A stretch of DNA of 64,000 nt from Sinorhizobium meliloti (GTDB taxonomy: Bacteria; Pseudomonadota; Alphaproteobacteria; Rhizobiales; Rhizobiaceae): NCBI RefSeq assembly GCF_035610345.1, contig NZ_CP141214.1, positions 838,230-902,229 on the forward strand, written 5' to 3'. The notes beneath the pieces were generated by a model. The model ran no database searches and had not been told where the DNA came from. It saw only the letters and a list, made by a program, of their open reading frames with translations. Position 1 is the first letter of the stretch; each line of letters opens with the position of its first letter. A program made the position numbers and the translations under genes. Positions 1-8,955 of the stretch are shown in pieces.

Positions 1-442
1 TTTCTACCGGTACCCACGGAGGTTCTGTCGGCACGGTGCGCGGCTTGACCACTGGTTCGAGGCCGGTTGGGTGGGCCTCGGCTGAAGAGGAGGAGGCGTC
101 CCGAGCAGCAATCGATCGGAGCGAGTCGGCAATCGAAGCCATCGGACTGGAGAAATCAGGAAACTCGATCATTGCCAGTAGCAGGGCAGCGATCCAGAAG
201 AGGTGGTTATGCGTAAACAGTGCAATCAGGGCGAGTACCGCGACCAGCTGTAGTTTGCCCTTGCTCGCCCCGTGAGCCATGTGTTCGGGAAGCGCGTGGA
301 GGCGTAAGTATAAGACGCCGATGAGGAGTATCAGAAGCAGGACGAAGACGGTCATTATATTGAATAGAATATCCGTCTCCCCGGGTGCGGTGATGAACGC
401 AGGCAAATGATTAACTGCCGCTGGGTGCACGGACTCTGCCAT
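1..442 (-). CDS. Partial small membrane protein, runs off the left edge
   Basis: An open frame with no stop reaches the window edge; 147 codons are visible. The ATG at 442 is preceded by a good GGAGGA ribosome site. The visible protein has two hydrophobic stretches (about residues 28-48 and 66-90) separated by a short loop containing an LPEHMAHG-like motif, then a Ser/Ala/Pro-rich hydrophilic tail. I do not recognise a named family; small two-helix proteins of this kind are common in rhizobia. A putative RpoE2-type promoter (521-545, minus) points at it, which suggests general-stress control. Its C-terminus is not visible. Confidence 0.7.
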   Translation of the reverse strand, partial: MAESVHPAAVNHLPAFITAPGETDILFNIMTVFVLLLILLIGVLYLRLHALPEHMAHGASKGKLQLVAVLALIALFTHNHLFWIAALLLAMIEFPDFSSPMASIADSLRSIAARDASSSSAEAHPTGLEPVVKPRTVPTEPPWVPVE

Positions 443-499
443 TTGCGCTCTCCTCCGGAGACGACGTCTTTTCAGACGTACACGTATTACCGCAGAGCT

Positions 500-537
500 T
501 CAATTGCTGCATGTTTCGAGAAACATGCAGCAATTGA
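500..537. repeat. 38-bp near-perfect palindrome in the 5' leader region
   Basis: Two 18-bp arms (TCAATTGCTGCATGTTTC and its exact complement) flank a 2-bp centre, GA. It lies 58 bp upstream of the ATG at 442 and overlaps the -10 end of the putative minus-strand RpoE2 promoter. It may be a large operator or a stable hairpin at the 5' end of the transcript. A terminator is less likely because there is no T-run and no upstream gene. Confidence 0.75.
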
Positions 538-545
538 GATGTTCC
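521..545 (-). promoter_or_regulatory. Putative RpoE2/EcfG-type promoter
   Basis: Read on the minus strand: GGAAC at 545-541, an 18-nt spacer, then TT at 522-521 (local context GTTT). This fits the GGAAC-N18-19-TT consensus known for the Sinorhizobium general-stress sigma factor RpoE2. It lies about 80 nt upstream of the ATG at 442. The assignment rests on consensus match and position only. Confidence 0.5.
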
Positions 546-1004
546 TGCTGCAGAATAATTTTAACTCGATAAGCAAAGGGCCGGTCAAACGCTTTCGTAT
601 CTCCACAATGATACGCGAAAAGGGGTGACTGGCAATGACTCGCGTCAATCGCCGAGCACTTCCGAGCTCATAATGTTAGGAATCGAAGAGCTGCCCTGAG
701 TGTCGGAACGCGCGGCATTTTTCGTACCCGCGGCGGCGACGGGATTGTCTTCGAAATGCGAAGAATCGATTCACGCGAATGCTGGATGCGTATCCTACGG
801 TATTTTACTGTGGCTTCCTCAGAGGGGGCGTTACAATCGAAGCATCGTTCTCCACGCTTTCTTCACGCACTATCGCGAAATGAGTTGCAGCAGACCTCAG
901 CGGCCGTGCATAGGAGGGCCGCTTGCAAAGATGCATGTGCGCGATGATGCAACTTAGGGGAGCGACGAAGAGAGACCGCACAGGCAGGTGGAAGAGGCGA
1001 AAGA
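546..1004. other. Intergenic stretch, no gene supported
   Basis: Open frames here are short, overlap each other on both strands, lack convincing ribosome sites and resemble no family I know. I see no RNA gene. The last 30 bases hold a purine-rich stretch in front of the gene at 1005. Confidence 0.5.
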
Positions 1005-2153
1005 ATGGCTGAGGATCAGCCTCACAAGGACGCTGGGAGTACCGGCCGACCTGACGAGCCATCAATAGAAGCGAGGATTACGGATATCGCCCGAATCGGG
1101 GTGGTCGTGCTTTTCGCCTATTGGTCGCTTACCCTTGTCGCTCCGTTCGCCATCATTATCATCTGGGCGATAATTTTGACTGTTGCTCTCTATCCGCTAT
1201 ATCAGGAGCTTAGCGTCTTGCTTGGCCAACGCGTTCGATTGGCCGCGGCCTTGATCACATTTGTCAGTCTCGTGATCATCGTAGGCCCGCTTGCAGCTAT
1301 TGCTTTTAACTTCGCTGAAGGTGTGCAGACGCTTTTCACCAGATTGAGCGAGGGTTCCTCCCTGGTGCCACTGCCCACGGAAAATGTCAAAAGCTGGCCA
1401 CTCATCGGTGAGCGCGTTTTTGAGGCCTGGAGCCTTGCCTCTGTCAATCTTGAATCGGCAGTGAAGCGCTTTGAACCATCGTTGCTGCATGTTGGGAGCG
1501 TCGTCCTAAGCAAAGTTGCCAGCGTCGGCGTTGGCCTGTTGAGCTTCGTGGCGTCCGTGCTCGTGGCAGGCTTTCTTTTCGGGTCCGGTGCGCGCTTTGC
1601 CGAAAACGTGCAAGGCTTCGCTCGCAGAATGGGTGGGAATAGGGGCGTGGGTTTTGTGCAGCTCGCGGCGGCCACTATCCGTAATGTGGCGCGTGGAGTA
1701 ATCGGTGTCGCGCTGTTGCAGGCGTTTCTTTGCGCACTGATCTTAAGCCTGTTTAGCGCACCAGCGCCTGGGATGGTGGCGTTTGTCGTGCTGATCCTAT
1801 GCATTGTTCAAATCGGGCCAGCGCTTGCTTTGTTGCCTGTCATGATTTGGGCCTGGACAGAGTTGAATCCGGCCGCTGCAGCACTACTCACGCTCTTGTT
1901 GATCCCTCTGATCCTCATCGACAACGTGATGAAGCCGGTGTTGGTGGCTCGCGGACTTTCGACTCCGACTCTCGTAATTCTTCTCGGTGTGCTTGGAGGT
2001 ACTCTGTCCTATGGTTTGATCGGCTTGTTCCTCGGACCCATCGTCCTCAGTGTTTTCCACGACTTGGTGATGGTTTGGATGAGAGGTGGATCAGCGGCAC
2101 CTAACACGCCGCCCCTGGCGGCAGCTTCAGAGGGAATATCGGAACAGAATTGA
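1005..2153 (+). CDS. AI-2E family transporter (PerM-like permease)
   Basis: A 382-aa inner-membrane protein of normal length for the AI-2E transporter/PerM family. Two hydrophobic helices lie near the N-terminus (about residues 28-70). A periplasmic loop and an amphipathic region follow (about 95-190). A dense C-terminal block of helices (about 225-365) carries the family-typical segment around IDNVMKPVLVARG and the following ILLGVLGG. Members export small molecules such as autoinducer-2 or act as Na+/H+ antiporters; the substrate cannot be told from sequence. The gene stands alone and converges on ppk2. The start has a purine-rich upstream stretch (GGTGGAAGAGG). Confidence 0.88.
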   Translation: MAEDQPHKDAGSTGRPDEPSIEARITDIARIGVVVLFAYWSLTLVAPFAIIIIWAIILTVALYPLYQELSVLLGQRVRLAAALITFVSLVIIVGPLAAIAFNFAEGVQTLFTRLSEGSSLVPLPTENVKSWPLIGERVFEAWSLASVNLESAVKRFEPSLLHVGSVVLSKVASVGVGLLSFVASVLVAGFLFGSGARFAENVQGFARRMGGNRGVGFVQLAAATIRNVARGVIGVALLQAFLCALILSLFSAPAPGMVAFVVLILCIVQIGPALALLPVMIWAWTELNPAAAALLTLLLIPLILIDNVMKPVLVARGLSTPTLVILLGVLGGTLSYGLIGLFLGPIVLSVFHDLVMVWMRGGSAAPNTPPLAAASEGISEQN

Positions 2154-2215
2154 ACAATTGAACCGCAGCAACGATTGAAGGGAAGGGGCGTCCGACGAAC
2201 CGAGCACCTTCTTTA

Positions 2216-3040
2216 TTAGTAAACGTTCGGGACTATGTTGCGTGCTGTGTTGTCGTCGACGAAATCGTCCGGCCGCTTTTGACGCTTGCCGAGTTCCGGT
2301 TTGTCGTACTTGATCCTCTCGTACGGGATAGACTTGAGAATGTGGCTGATGCAATTGACCCGCGCGCGCTTTTTACTGTCCGAGGGGACGATCCACCATG
2401 GCGCCTGCGGACTATCGCTCATCCGGATCATCTCATCGTAGGCGCGGCTGTAATCCCACCAACGGCGATAAGACTCGAGATCCATGGGGCTGAGTTTCCA
2501 TTGCCGCCGTGGATCGCGAATCCGGCGTCGAAACCGACGCTCCTGTTCCTCTTCGCTCACCGTTAGGAAGTACTTTAGCAGCATCACGCCGCTTTCGACG
2601 ATCGCCGCCTCAAAACGGGGCACCAGTTCGAGAAAGCGCCGCGCCTGCTTGACGGAACAAAAACCCATCACTCTCTCGACGCCCGGACGATTGTACCAGC
2701 TGCGGTCGAATATGACGATCTCTCCCCCGGCGGGAAGATGCGCCACATATCGTTGCATGTACATTTGCGTCTTCTCCCGGTCTGTCGGCGCCGGCAAGGC
2801 AACGACGCGAAACACGCGTGGGCTGACGCGCTCGGTAAGCCTTTTGATAAGGCCTCCTTTTCCGGCCGCGTCACGTCCTTCGAAAATAATCACAATGCGG
2901 GCGCCGGATGTCTTCACCCAGGCCTGGAGATGGGACAGCTCAATCTGAAGCCTTGCCATTTCCTCTTCATATTTGTGCGATCCGGTCTCTTCATTGCCGC
3001 GCTCCCGCACCTGCAAAGATCTGTCGTGCTCCGCGTCCAT
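2216..3040 (-). CDS. ppk2: Polyphosphate kinase 2 (PPK2, single domain)
   Basis: A 274-aa PPK2-family kinase, which transfers phosphate between polyphosphate and nucleoside diphosphates in the cytoplasm. The Walker A motif GRDAAGKGG is at residues 55-63, the lid/substrate segment with PTDREK near 85-90, and Walker B EIVIFDRSWYNR at 107-118. One domain and this length fit class I PPK2 (mostly NDP phosphorylation or polyP synthesis from GTP/ATP); the exact nucleotide preference is not visible. I chose the ATG at 3040 because GGAGGG stands 8-10 nt upstream. The frame is open to an ATG at 3094, which would add 18 unconserved-looking residues. It converges on the transporter gene at 1005. Confidence 0.92.
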   Translation of the reverse strand: MDAEHDRSLQVRERGNEETGSHKYEEEMARLQIELSHLQAWVKTSGARIVIIFEGRDAAGKGGLIKRLTERVSPRVFRVVALPAPTDREKTQMYMQRYVAHLPAGGEIVIFDRSWYNRPGVERVMGFCSVKQARRFLELVPRFEAAIVESGVMLLKYFLTVSEEEQERRFRRRIRDPRRQWKLSPMDLESYRRWWDYSRAYDEMIRMSDSPQAPWWIVPSDSKKRARVNCISHILKSIPYERIKYDKPELGKRQKRPDDFVDDNTARNIVPNVY

Positions 3041-3148
3041 TCCGCACCCTCCGTGGTTCCACATCGGCCGCCGGCCGGTCCTGCCCAGGTTCATTTGGGA
3101 GTAAATTAATGCGGAGAAGGCAAGAGTGCTTGTAGTATCGTGTAGCGT

Positions 3149-4984
3149 CTATCGGAGTGGCCGCAGCCCGGGTCCCTGTGGGCTCGTGTCCTGCGAAATG
3201 GAAACGCCCGCTTGCCGCAATCCCTCAAGAAAATGAAGCTGATCCTCAGTCCGGTGGATGCGCATCGCAACTTCGCGCCCGATATTCTTCAGGACGCCGG
3301 GCGCATTCGTCTCAAGCCATCGCCGCTCGATGCGAGCTTCGTCGGTCTTGCCGAGCTTACCGAGCGTGGCAAGCAATATGACGTGGAAAATTGGGTTGGC
3401 ACGAAGGTCGGATAGGCGAGCCCACTTCTCCGCCGCGACGTAGTCCCGGCGAATATAACAGCAGACTGCCAGCGCCGCCTGAAAATACCCCACGGGACCA
3501 GGATTCCGGTCAACTGTCTTGGACACGAGTTCGCAACCCCTGCCCCATTGACCAGATAGCGCGAGACGGAACCCATATTCGCCGGCAAGTTCCGTGTCAC
3601 TTGGGTTGATCGCAAAGGCGCGCGCCCCGACCGCCAGGGCTGCGTCGACTTGGCCGCGGAAGAAAAGCGCGACCATTCTTGCTTGGAGAGCACGGACGTT
3701 CTGCGGGTCCAGTTCCACAGCGCGTGCCGCCGTTTCGATCGCCCGGTCAAGAGCAACGGTTGACGAACCGCCCAGGCGGTTGCGAAAGCGGAGTTCGTCA
3801 ACATAGGTGAGCGAAAGCAGCGCCCAGGCGGTTGCATAGCCGGGGAAGCGCCTCGTCGCGTCTGTGAGGCACTCTCGAACGGATGTATGTGCCTGAGGGT
3901 CGAGATTAGCGCGATAGCCGTAGTAAGAAAGTGTACAAGCATAGGCTTGCCAATCATCCGGAACGGCGTGCGTCAGATGCGTGGCATTTGCCTGAAACAT
4001 GACTCCGTACGGCTGTGCGATCGCACTGGCTATAGCCGCCGCAGCGCGTGCCTGAAGTTCAAGCACTTTATGAGGTCGGAGATCTTCGTCATAATTGTTA
4101 GCCCATACCACTGATCCTTCTGGATGCTGAACGAGGCGTATTCCGAGCCTCAGTTTACTTCCGTCAATTCGGACACGGCCTTCCAGGGCGTAAACGGGCG
4201 GGCTCCCTTGGGCTGGATCCGGACTTTGGAGCCCGTCTATTCCCTCGTTCGTGGCAACGGTTATCTCCTTAAACTTGGAGAGATTGCTGATGACTTCGTC
4301 CGTCAGGCCTCTTGTAATCATTTCCGATTGAGGGGAACTTGCAAGATCTTCAAAGGGCATCACGACCAACCTTGGAAGCTTTGGCAGAGTCTCCCGCGTG
4401 TTGGTGGCGCTTTTCTCCAGGGCGGTTTTGACCGCGAGAAAACCGCTCGCGCCCAGTGTCGCAAGAATTGCGATAGTCGGCAGTATTCCGAACCCGCTCC
4501 AAAGAAATTTGCATCGGTTAAAGACGCTCGACACTCCTCGTCCGGAGCTTCGAGACTCGGATTTGGTCGCAATGCCGATCCGCGTGTGAAATATCGGGAC
4601 ATAACCACCCTTGGGTATTGTTATGACGATCGGATCCTGGCGACCTGCCACTAGATAATAGCGTTCAAGAGCACGCCGGAGACGACCGGCTTCAATCCGG
4701 ACCACAGGATCGTTCTGAGCATCGAACGAAGGGTCCCTGCCGAAGACCACGGTAGCGATCGAATAGGCCTTGATGCGATCAGCCCGTCCGGCGATCGCTT
4801 CCTCGATAACGTAGCTCAGAAACTTGCGCGCGCGTTCCGGGACGTCGAAATCAGGGCTTGACCGGATCCGATTGAGTTGTGCGGTGATTTCTGCGTTCGA
4901 GGGCAGGGCCGTAGACTCATGCCTGACCTTTTCCAAACCATTCGCTGTCATGCCGCCCCCGGGCCAACATACGCTGTACGACAT
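3149..4984 (-). CDS. Membrane-anchored TPR protein with N-terminal regulator-like domain
   Basis: A 611-aa protein with three parts. Residues about 30-125 form a conserved rhizobial module (RKFLSYVIEEA..., VVRIEAGRLRRALERYY, PKGGYVPIF) seen in proteins often labelled adenylate cyclase or winged-helix regulators. One membrane helix lies near 165-190. A periplasmic TolB/FlgO-like segment (VVMPFEDLASS..., about 210-310) is followed by TPR-type helices to the end. No cyclase catalytic domain is present, so an 'adenylate cyclase' label would be wrong. A likely role is sensing or scaffolding. Start: 4984 is used; the ATG at 4951 (MTANGLEK) is an equally possible alternative. Confidence 0.75.
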   Translation of the reverse strand: MSYSVCWPGGGMTANGLEKVRHESTALPSNAEITAQLNRIRSSPDFDVPERARKFLSYVIEEAIAGRADRIKAYSIATVVFGRDPSFDAQNDPVVRIEAGRLRRALERYYLVAGRQDPIVITIPKGGYVPIFHTRIGIATKSESRSSGRGVSSVFNRCKFLWSGFGILPTIAILATLGASGFLAVKTALEKSATNTRETLPKLPRLVVMPFEDLASSPQSEMITRGLTDEVISNLSKFKEITVATNEGIDGLQSPDPAQGSPPVYALEGRVRIDGSKLRLGIRLVQHPEGSVVWANNYDEDLRPHKVLELQARAAAAIASAIAQPYGVMFQANATHLTHAVPDDWQAYACTLSYYGYRANLDPQAHTSVRECLTDATRRFPGYATAWALLSLTYVDELRFRNRLGGSSTVALDRAIETAARAVELDPQNVRALQARMVALFFRGQVDAALAVGARAFAINPSDTELAGEYGFRLALSGQWGRGCELVSKTVDRNPGPVGYFQAALAVCCYIRRDYVAAEKWARLSDLRANPIFHVILLATLGKLGKTDEARIERRWLETNAPGVLKNIGREVAMRIHRTEDQLHFLEGLRQAGVSISQDTSPQGPGLRPLR

Positions 4985-5087
4985 GAAGTTCTGTAGCTTT
5001 CCGTATCTTACTCCCGGGGCGAGTAGGCGGCAATGTAGGATGCACTGGAAGTATATTTCATTCTCGGCCCTGGAGAGGGGGATCGAA

Positions 5088-5345
5088 ATGAACAGTCATG
5101 AACTAGGCGGACGTGAACATGGTCTGACTGCGGTCTTGAGACGGTTTCCGGCGCGGTCTTTACAAATCAAGGAGCTGTCGATCCGGGACGAGAGCTTCAG
5201 GGGAATGTGCGAAGATCTTGCGGTCGCTGAAAACGCACTTGCTGCCGCCGATCAACTGCCAGTTCAGGTGAGGGAAGAGCGCCGAGCCGAATTTAGCGGC
5301 CTCGTCGAGAGCCTCGTCGCAGAGATCGAGCAGACGCTTGGATAA
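5088..5345 (+). CDS. Small hypothetical protein (85 aa)
   Basis: An 85-aa soluble, acidic, mostly helical protein. The ATG at 5088 follows GGAGAGGGGGATCGAA, a clear ribosome site; the longer frame upstream has none. It has no motif I recognise. It sits between the TPR gene (divergent) and the Crp/Fnr regulator (same strand, 141 bp downstream). Proteins of this size and composition are common in Rhizobiaceae. Confidence 0.7.
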   Translation: MNSHELGGREHGLTAVLRRFPARSLQIKELSIRDESFRGMCEDLAVAENALAAADQLPVQVREERRAEFSGLVESLVAEIEQTLG

Positions 5346-5486
5346 GCCAATCGCGCAAGCACGCAACGCTATGCATGACAAAACCTCCGGCGACTGCCGC
5401 GCGGCGCTCGGAGGAAACCAACTGCACAGAACCCCGCAAGCCCAAGCGATTGAGCACAGCGACCCCGAAGTATGGAGAGTTGGACC

Positions 5487-6128
5487 ATGGACGCTTATGT
5501 AGCAAACGCGTTGCAAGCCGGCACAATCATGCCCGCTGCCAGGACTAACCAGGAAGATGTGGAATCGAGGCCGCTGAGCAACTTTGCCGACGGAGAGAGG
5601 ATTTACATGGATGGGGAGAGGGCCGGCCAAATCTATCGCGTGGAATATGGCGCAGTTCGCATTTGTCGCATACTGGCCAATGGCCGTCGGCAAATTCTTG
5701 CGTTTCATTTCGGCGGTAACTGGTTCGGCCTGCAAGCCGAAGATCTGCGGCGCTCCTCCGCGGAAGCGGTAGGCGCTACCGGAATAAAATGCGTCAACAT
5801 TCAGGAAACGCCAGGCATGTGGCAGGGTCTGCTTCCCGTTATCCTCGACAGCTTTTCGTCGGCGCAAGAGCATCAATTGGTGATTGGTCGTCACAGTGCG
5901 ATCGAGCGTGTGGCAGCCTTCCTGCTCGAAATGTCGGATCGCTCAGGAGCGCTCTGCAAATATGATCTCTTCATGCCACGCGTCGACATTGCTGATTATC
6001 TCGGATTGACCATCGAAACCGTCTCACGCTCACTTACCAAACTAAAAAGCAGAGGCGTCATCAAACTGAACGGAACTCGCGGCATCGAGATCCTTAATCA
6101 GGAGATGCTGGAGAATTTGTGCATGTAG
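5487..6128 (+). CDS. Crp/Fnr-family regulator, FixK-like
   Basis: A 213-aa transcription factor. A cAMP-binding-fold domain spans residues about 30-125 (GERIYMDGERAGQIYRVEYGAVRI...). A C-terminal winged helix-turn-helix follows (about 165-200) with the RVDIADYLGLTIETVSRSLTKL recognition region characteristic of FixK/FNR proteins. The N-terminal cysteine cluster of true FNR is absent, so it should not sense oxygen itself; this fits the FixK group. A candidate FixK box (TTGA-N6-TCAA) occurs at 9151. The ATG at 5487 has GGAGAG upstream; an in-frame ATG at 5472 is an alternative with no ribosome site. Confidence 0.88.
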   Translation: MDAYVANALQAGTIMPAARTNQEDVESRPLSNFADGERIYMDGERAGQIYRVEYGAVRICRILANGRRQILAFHFGGNWFGLQAEDLRRSSAEAVGATGIKCVNIQETPGMWQGLLPVILDSFSSAQEHQLVIGRHSAIERVAAFLLEMSDRSGALCKYDLFMPRVDIADYLGLTIETVSRSLTKLKSRGVIKLNGTRGIEILNQEMLENLCM

Positions 6129-6336
6129 TGTGAGTAGTTCGAGGTGGACTGATCCCACCCCTCATACGCCTTCGCCACGTGGTTCCGACGGCGCAGTTCG
6201 ATTTTCTGGTCGGTTAACTTTGACGCGTTCGATTCGCACCTTCGTATGCCGTGTGCGGCCAAAGCGGCTACCGAACCGAGGAGTGACGACGTGTCGGCGG
6301 AGTTTACACGGATTCGGCTATCGGTGGAGTTGCGAG

Positions 6337-8445
6337 CTATTTCGCCGGCGCTTCCGCCGCCAGCGCTGCCAGATGCTTTTTGGTGATCGCGTCGCGAGTT
6401 GTTGCGGCCGCCGCCGCCGATTGCGCGTCGTCGCCGGCGACCTGGACCGTCGGCGAGGCGAAGTGGATGCCATTGGCATCGAATGCCTCTTTGATTAAGG
6501 CTTGAGCGCGGCGTCTGATCTGGGCTTGAGATCCTGGCTTGGTGGTCAGGGCGAAGCTTAGCGTTATGCCGTAATCGCCGAACTGCTCTACGCCTTTCAT
6601 CTTCACCGTTTCGATGATCATCGGCGCGAGCTCCGGGTCTTCGAGCAACGCGGTCCCGATGCCCTTCACCACCTTCTTCACCTTGGCGACGTCGGAGTCA
6701 TAGGAAACATTGATCATGAACTTGTCGACGACCCAATCGCGGCTCATGTTCTGCACGGCGCCAAGCGTTCCGAAAGGCACTGTGAACACCGGTCCCCGGT
6801 GATGACGCAGCTTGACGGAGCGGATGCTGAAGGATTCGACCGTTCCCATGTAGCTGCCGCTCTGGATATACTCGCCGACCCGGAAAGCATCGTCCATCAT
6901 GTAGAAGATACCGCTGATAATATCCTTGACCAAGCTCTGTGAGCCGAAGCCGATTGCGACGCCGAAGACCCCGGCGCCGGCGATCAGCGGACCGACTGCG
7001 ACGCCAAGGCCGGAGAGGACCATCATGCCGGCGGTGACTGCGATAAAGGCTGCGAGGAAGTTGCGCAGGATCGGCAGCAGCGTGCGCAGCCGCATGCTGC
7101 GAGCAAGCCGGGCTGGATCCCCGACGTCTATACTGGCCCTCTTGATGCGGAGGCCGATGTATTCCTTCACCAGTTGCCAGATCAGATCTGCGGCAAGCAG
7201 AATCACGACGCCGGCGAGTACGCCGCGGAAAATGCGATTGAATTCGTCGTCCTGCATCATCGCTGTCCCGTTGAAGCGGAAGACGACGGCAAGCCAGGCG
7301 GCAGCGAGCGCGATGATCATGAACCTTGCACCACGCTCGATCAGGACATTGCGCATTACCGGAACGTCGTCGGCAGCCGAAACGACGAGCATTGCCCTGG
7401 TCAGCGCGCTAGTGAAACGCAACAGCGGCGGCAGGGCGAGAATATAAACGCCGATCCAGAAGAGCACCTTCATGCCGGCGACCCAGAGTAGCCACAGCAG
7501 AACAAGGAAAGCGACGATAGTCGCGTTGTGCATCGTTCGCCGCGCGGCCGTCGTCGCCGCCATGGGGCGGCACAACGTGGCTTCGATTGCCATCCCCAGG
7601 ACCACGAAGCCGAGAGCGGCTGTAACGAGATCATTGACGTCATTTGGAAACGAGAGCGCCCGCATAAGATCCTGGACAGCCCACAGGAAAGCCAGTGCGC
7701 ATATCAGAAGAACGGACCGTCTATACCAGAACTGAGCCACGCGCGGGGCGATGGCCCCATTTCCCTCCTGTGCGTCCTCGGTCGCGCCCTTAAATGCGGG
7801 CCTCGATGCCGCCCAAACGATTGAAATCAGCAGGCGGGAGATGATCCACGCGATGAGCAGCGGCGCGACCGCCGCCTCCAACTGCGCCGGCCAATCGGAA
7901 AGCGCGAAAGCCGAGACGCCCGCGATGGCGAAAGCCATTATGGGCACGATACGCGTTAAGGCGGCAAGGCTGTGACCGAATTGCCCCGAATGTCCTTTTG
8001 CACTGCGGCGCAGGAGGTAACGCAGGAGAAATTCCGCGCTGTAACCGGCAAGGAGAATAAGCACTAGGCCCCTGAAGATCGGCATCGCTCCCAGATTAGG
8101 CATGTCGCTCGTTATGCGGGCTTTTGCCGCCTGCCATTCCGGGACCATTCGTGGCGCGGCATCCCGCAAACCGTCAAGGTGCCGCCGGATCTCTCCAATC
8201 CATCGCGAGGCAAGGCTCGCCGCTGGCACCGCAGTCGACGGCGCAACGGCCTGCTTCGTCGAGAGCCATTCGCGTACTTCCGGATCGTCAAGCAACTGAA
8301 ATAGCTGCTGTACCTTTGCTGGGGAAGCTGTAGTGGCCGGCTCTTGCGCCGCCACGAGACTCGGTTGGCCAAAACCCGGTTGGAAGAACAGAAGGGCTAA
8401 GACGATAAAAATGCCTCGACGTCCACGCTCCAAGGTTGCGCTCAT
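6337..8445 (-). CDS. MscS-family mechanosensitive ion channel
   Basis: A 702-aa protein with an N-terminal signal peptide (about 1-32), a periplasmic region, roughly ten hydrophobic helices, and the MscS pore and beta domain near residues 475-660. The pore-lining Gly/Ala-rich helix (AGAGVFGVAIGFGSQSLVKD) and the TVESFSIRSVKLRHHRGPV beta-domain signature are clear. It belongs to the large multi-helix MscS-like class, which releases solutes under membrane tension. It lies 51 bp downstream of the small cytochrome gene on the same strand, so the two may be co-transcribed. The C-terminus is Ala-rich. Confidence 0.92.
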   Translation of the reverse strand: MSATLERGRRGIFIVLALLFFQPGFGQPSLVAAQEPATTASPAKVQQLFQLLDDPEVREWLSTKQAVAPSTAVPAASLASRWIGEIRRHLDGLRDAAPRMVPEWQAAKARITSDMPNLGAMPIFRGLVLILLAGYSAEFLLRYLLRRSAKGHSGQFGHSLAALTRIVPIMAFAIAGVSAFALSDWPAQLEAAVAPLLIAWIISRLLISIVWAASRPAFKGATEDAQEGNGAIAPRVAQFWYRRSVLLICALAFLWAVQDLMRALSFPNDVNDLVTAALGFVVLGMAIEATLCRPMAATTAARRTMHNATIVAFLVLLWLLWVAGMKVLFWIGVYILALPPLLRFTSALTRAMLVVSAADDVPVMRNVLIERGARFMIIALAAAWLAVVFRFNGTAMMQDDEFNRIFRGVLAGVVILLAADLIWQLVKEYIGLRIKRASIDVGDPARLARSMRLRTLLPILRNFLAAFIAVTAGMMVLSGLGVAVGPLIAGAGVFGVAIGFGSQSLVKDIISGIFYMMDDAFRVGEYIQSGSYMGTVESFSIRSVKLRHHRGPVFTVPFGTLGAVQNMSRDWVVDKFMINVSYDSDVAKVKKVVKGIGTALLEDPELAPMIIETVKMKGVEQFGDYGITLSFALTTKPGSQAQIRRRAQALIKEAFDANGIHFASPTVQVAGDDAQSAAAAATTRDAITKKHLAALAAEAPAK

Positions 8446-8496
8446 CGGTAGCCCCCTAGCTTGCGGCCTCTGACGACCGCGTAGCGGCTCGATCCA

Positions 8497-8955
8497 TCAT
8501 CGTGTCATAGTAGGTTCAAGCATCCTCTCCCCATAGGGATCGGGGACTTTCGGCACCCCGACGTGAAGGAAGGGCACCCCTTTTGTTTTATGGCAGTCGT
8601 TACATTCGTCCGTCATCTCGGCAAAAAACTGATCAAATCGCTTTTCGTCTTTTGTTTTTACAGCTTCTTCAAGCAGAAGCGTGATCCGGTCAGTTTCCGC
8701 AAGGTCGGAGGTGGGCATGGGATAAAGGAGCTCCAGGTCCCTGAAACCCGACTTGACTTGTCCCAATTGATATACAGCCAATGTCCAGTTTCGCAGCCTT
8801 ACTGAATACCAAAGCTTGGAACGACTCAGCTCGATTTTGGTCATGATCTCGCCGAGGCTGGGTACATATGCGATGGAGTCCTGGGTGGCTTCATCCTCTG
8901 CGGTAGCCGACATAGCTGGCAACATAGCAACCAAAATCACCCCGAGCGGTCGCAT
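8497..8955 (-). CDS. Small periplasmic c-type cytochrome-like protein
   Basis: A 152-aa exported protein with a signal peptide (about 1-20), helical body, and a single haem-attachment motif CNDCH near residue 120, close to the C-terminus. One late CxxCH in a mainly helical protein recalls class II (cytochrome c'-type) cytochromes, but the overall similarity is too weak to name a family. The ATG at 8955 follows GGAGGA by 8 nt; the codon before it, GTG, is in frame but less well placed. A candidate FixK box lies about 200 nt upstream, which would fit a microoxic or NO-related role. Probably co-transcribed with the MscS gene. Confidence 0.78.
   Translation of the reverse strand: MRPLGVILVAMLPAMSATAEDEATQDSIAYVPSLGEIMTKIELSRSKLWYSVRLRNWTLAVYQLGQVKSGFRDLELLYPMPTSDLAETDRITLLLEEAVKTKDEKRFDQFFAEMTDECNDCHKTKGVPFLHVGVPKVPDPYGERMLEPTMTR

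Noticed and set aside
3149..4984. Adenylate cyclase label for the TPR protein
   Set aside because: No cyclase catalytic domain is present; the label is a common carry-over for proteins with this N-terminal module.
5160..5894. 244-aa minus-strand frame across the 85-aa gene and the Crp/Fnr gene
   Set aside because: It overlaps two better supported plus-strand genes and resembles nothing.
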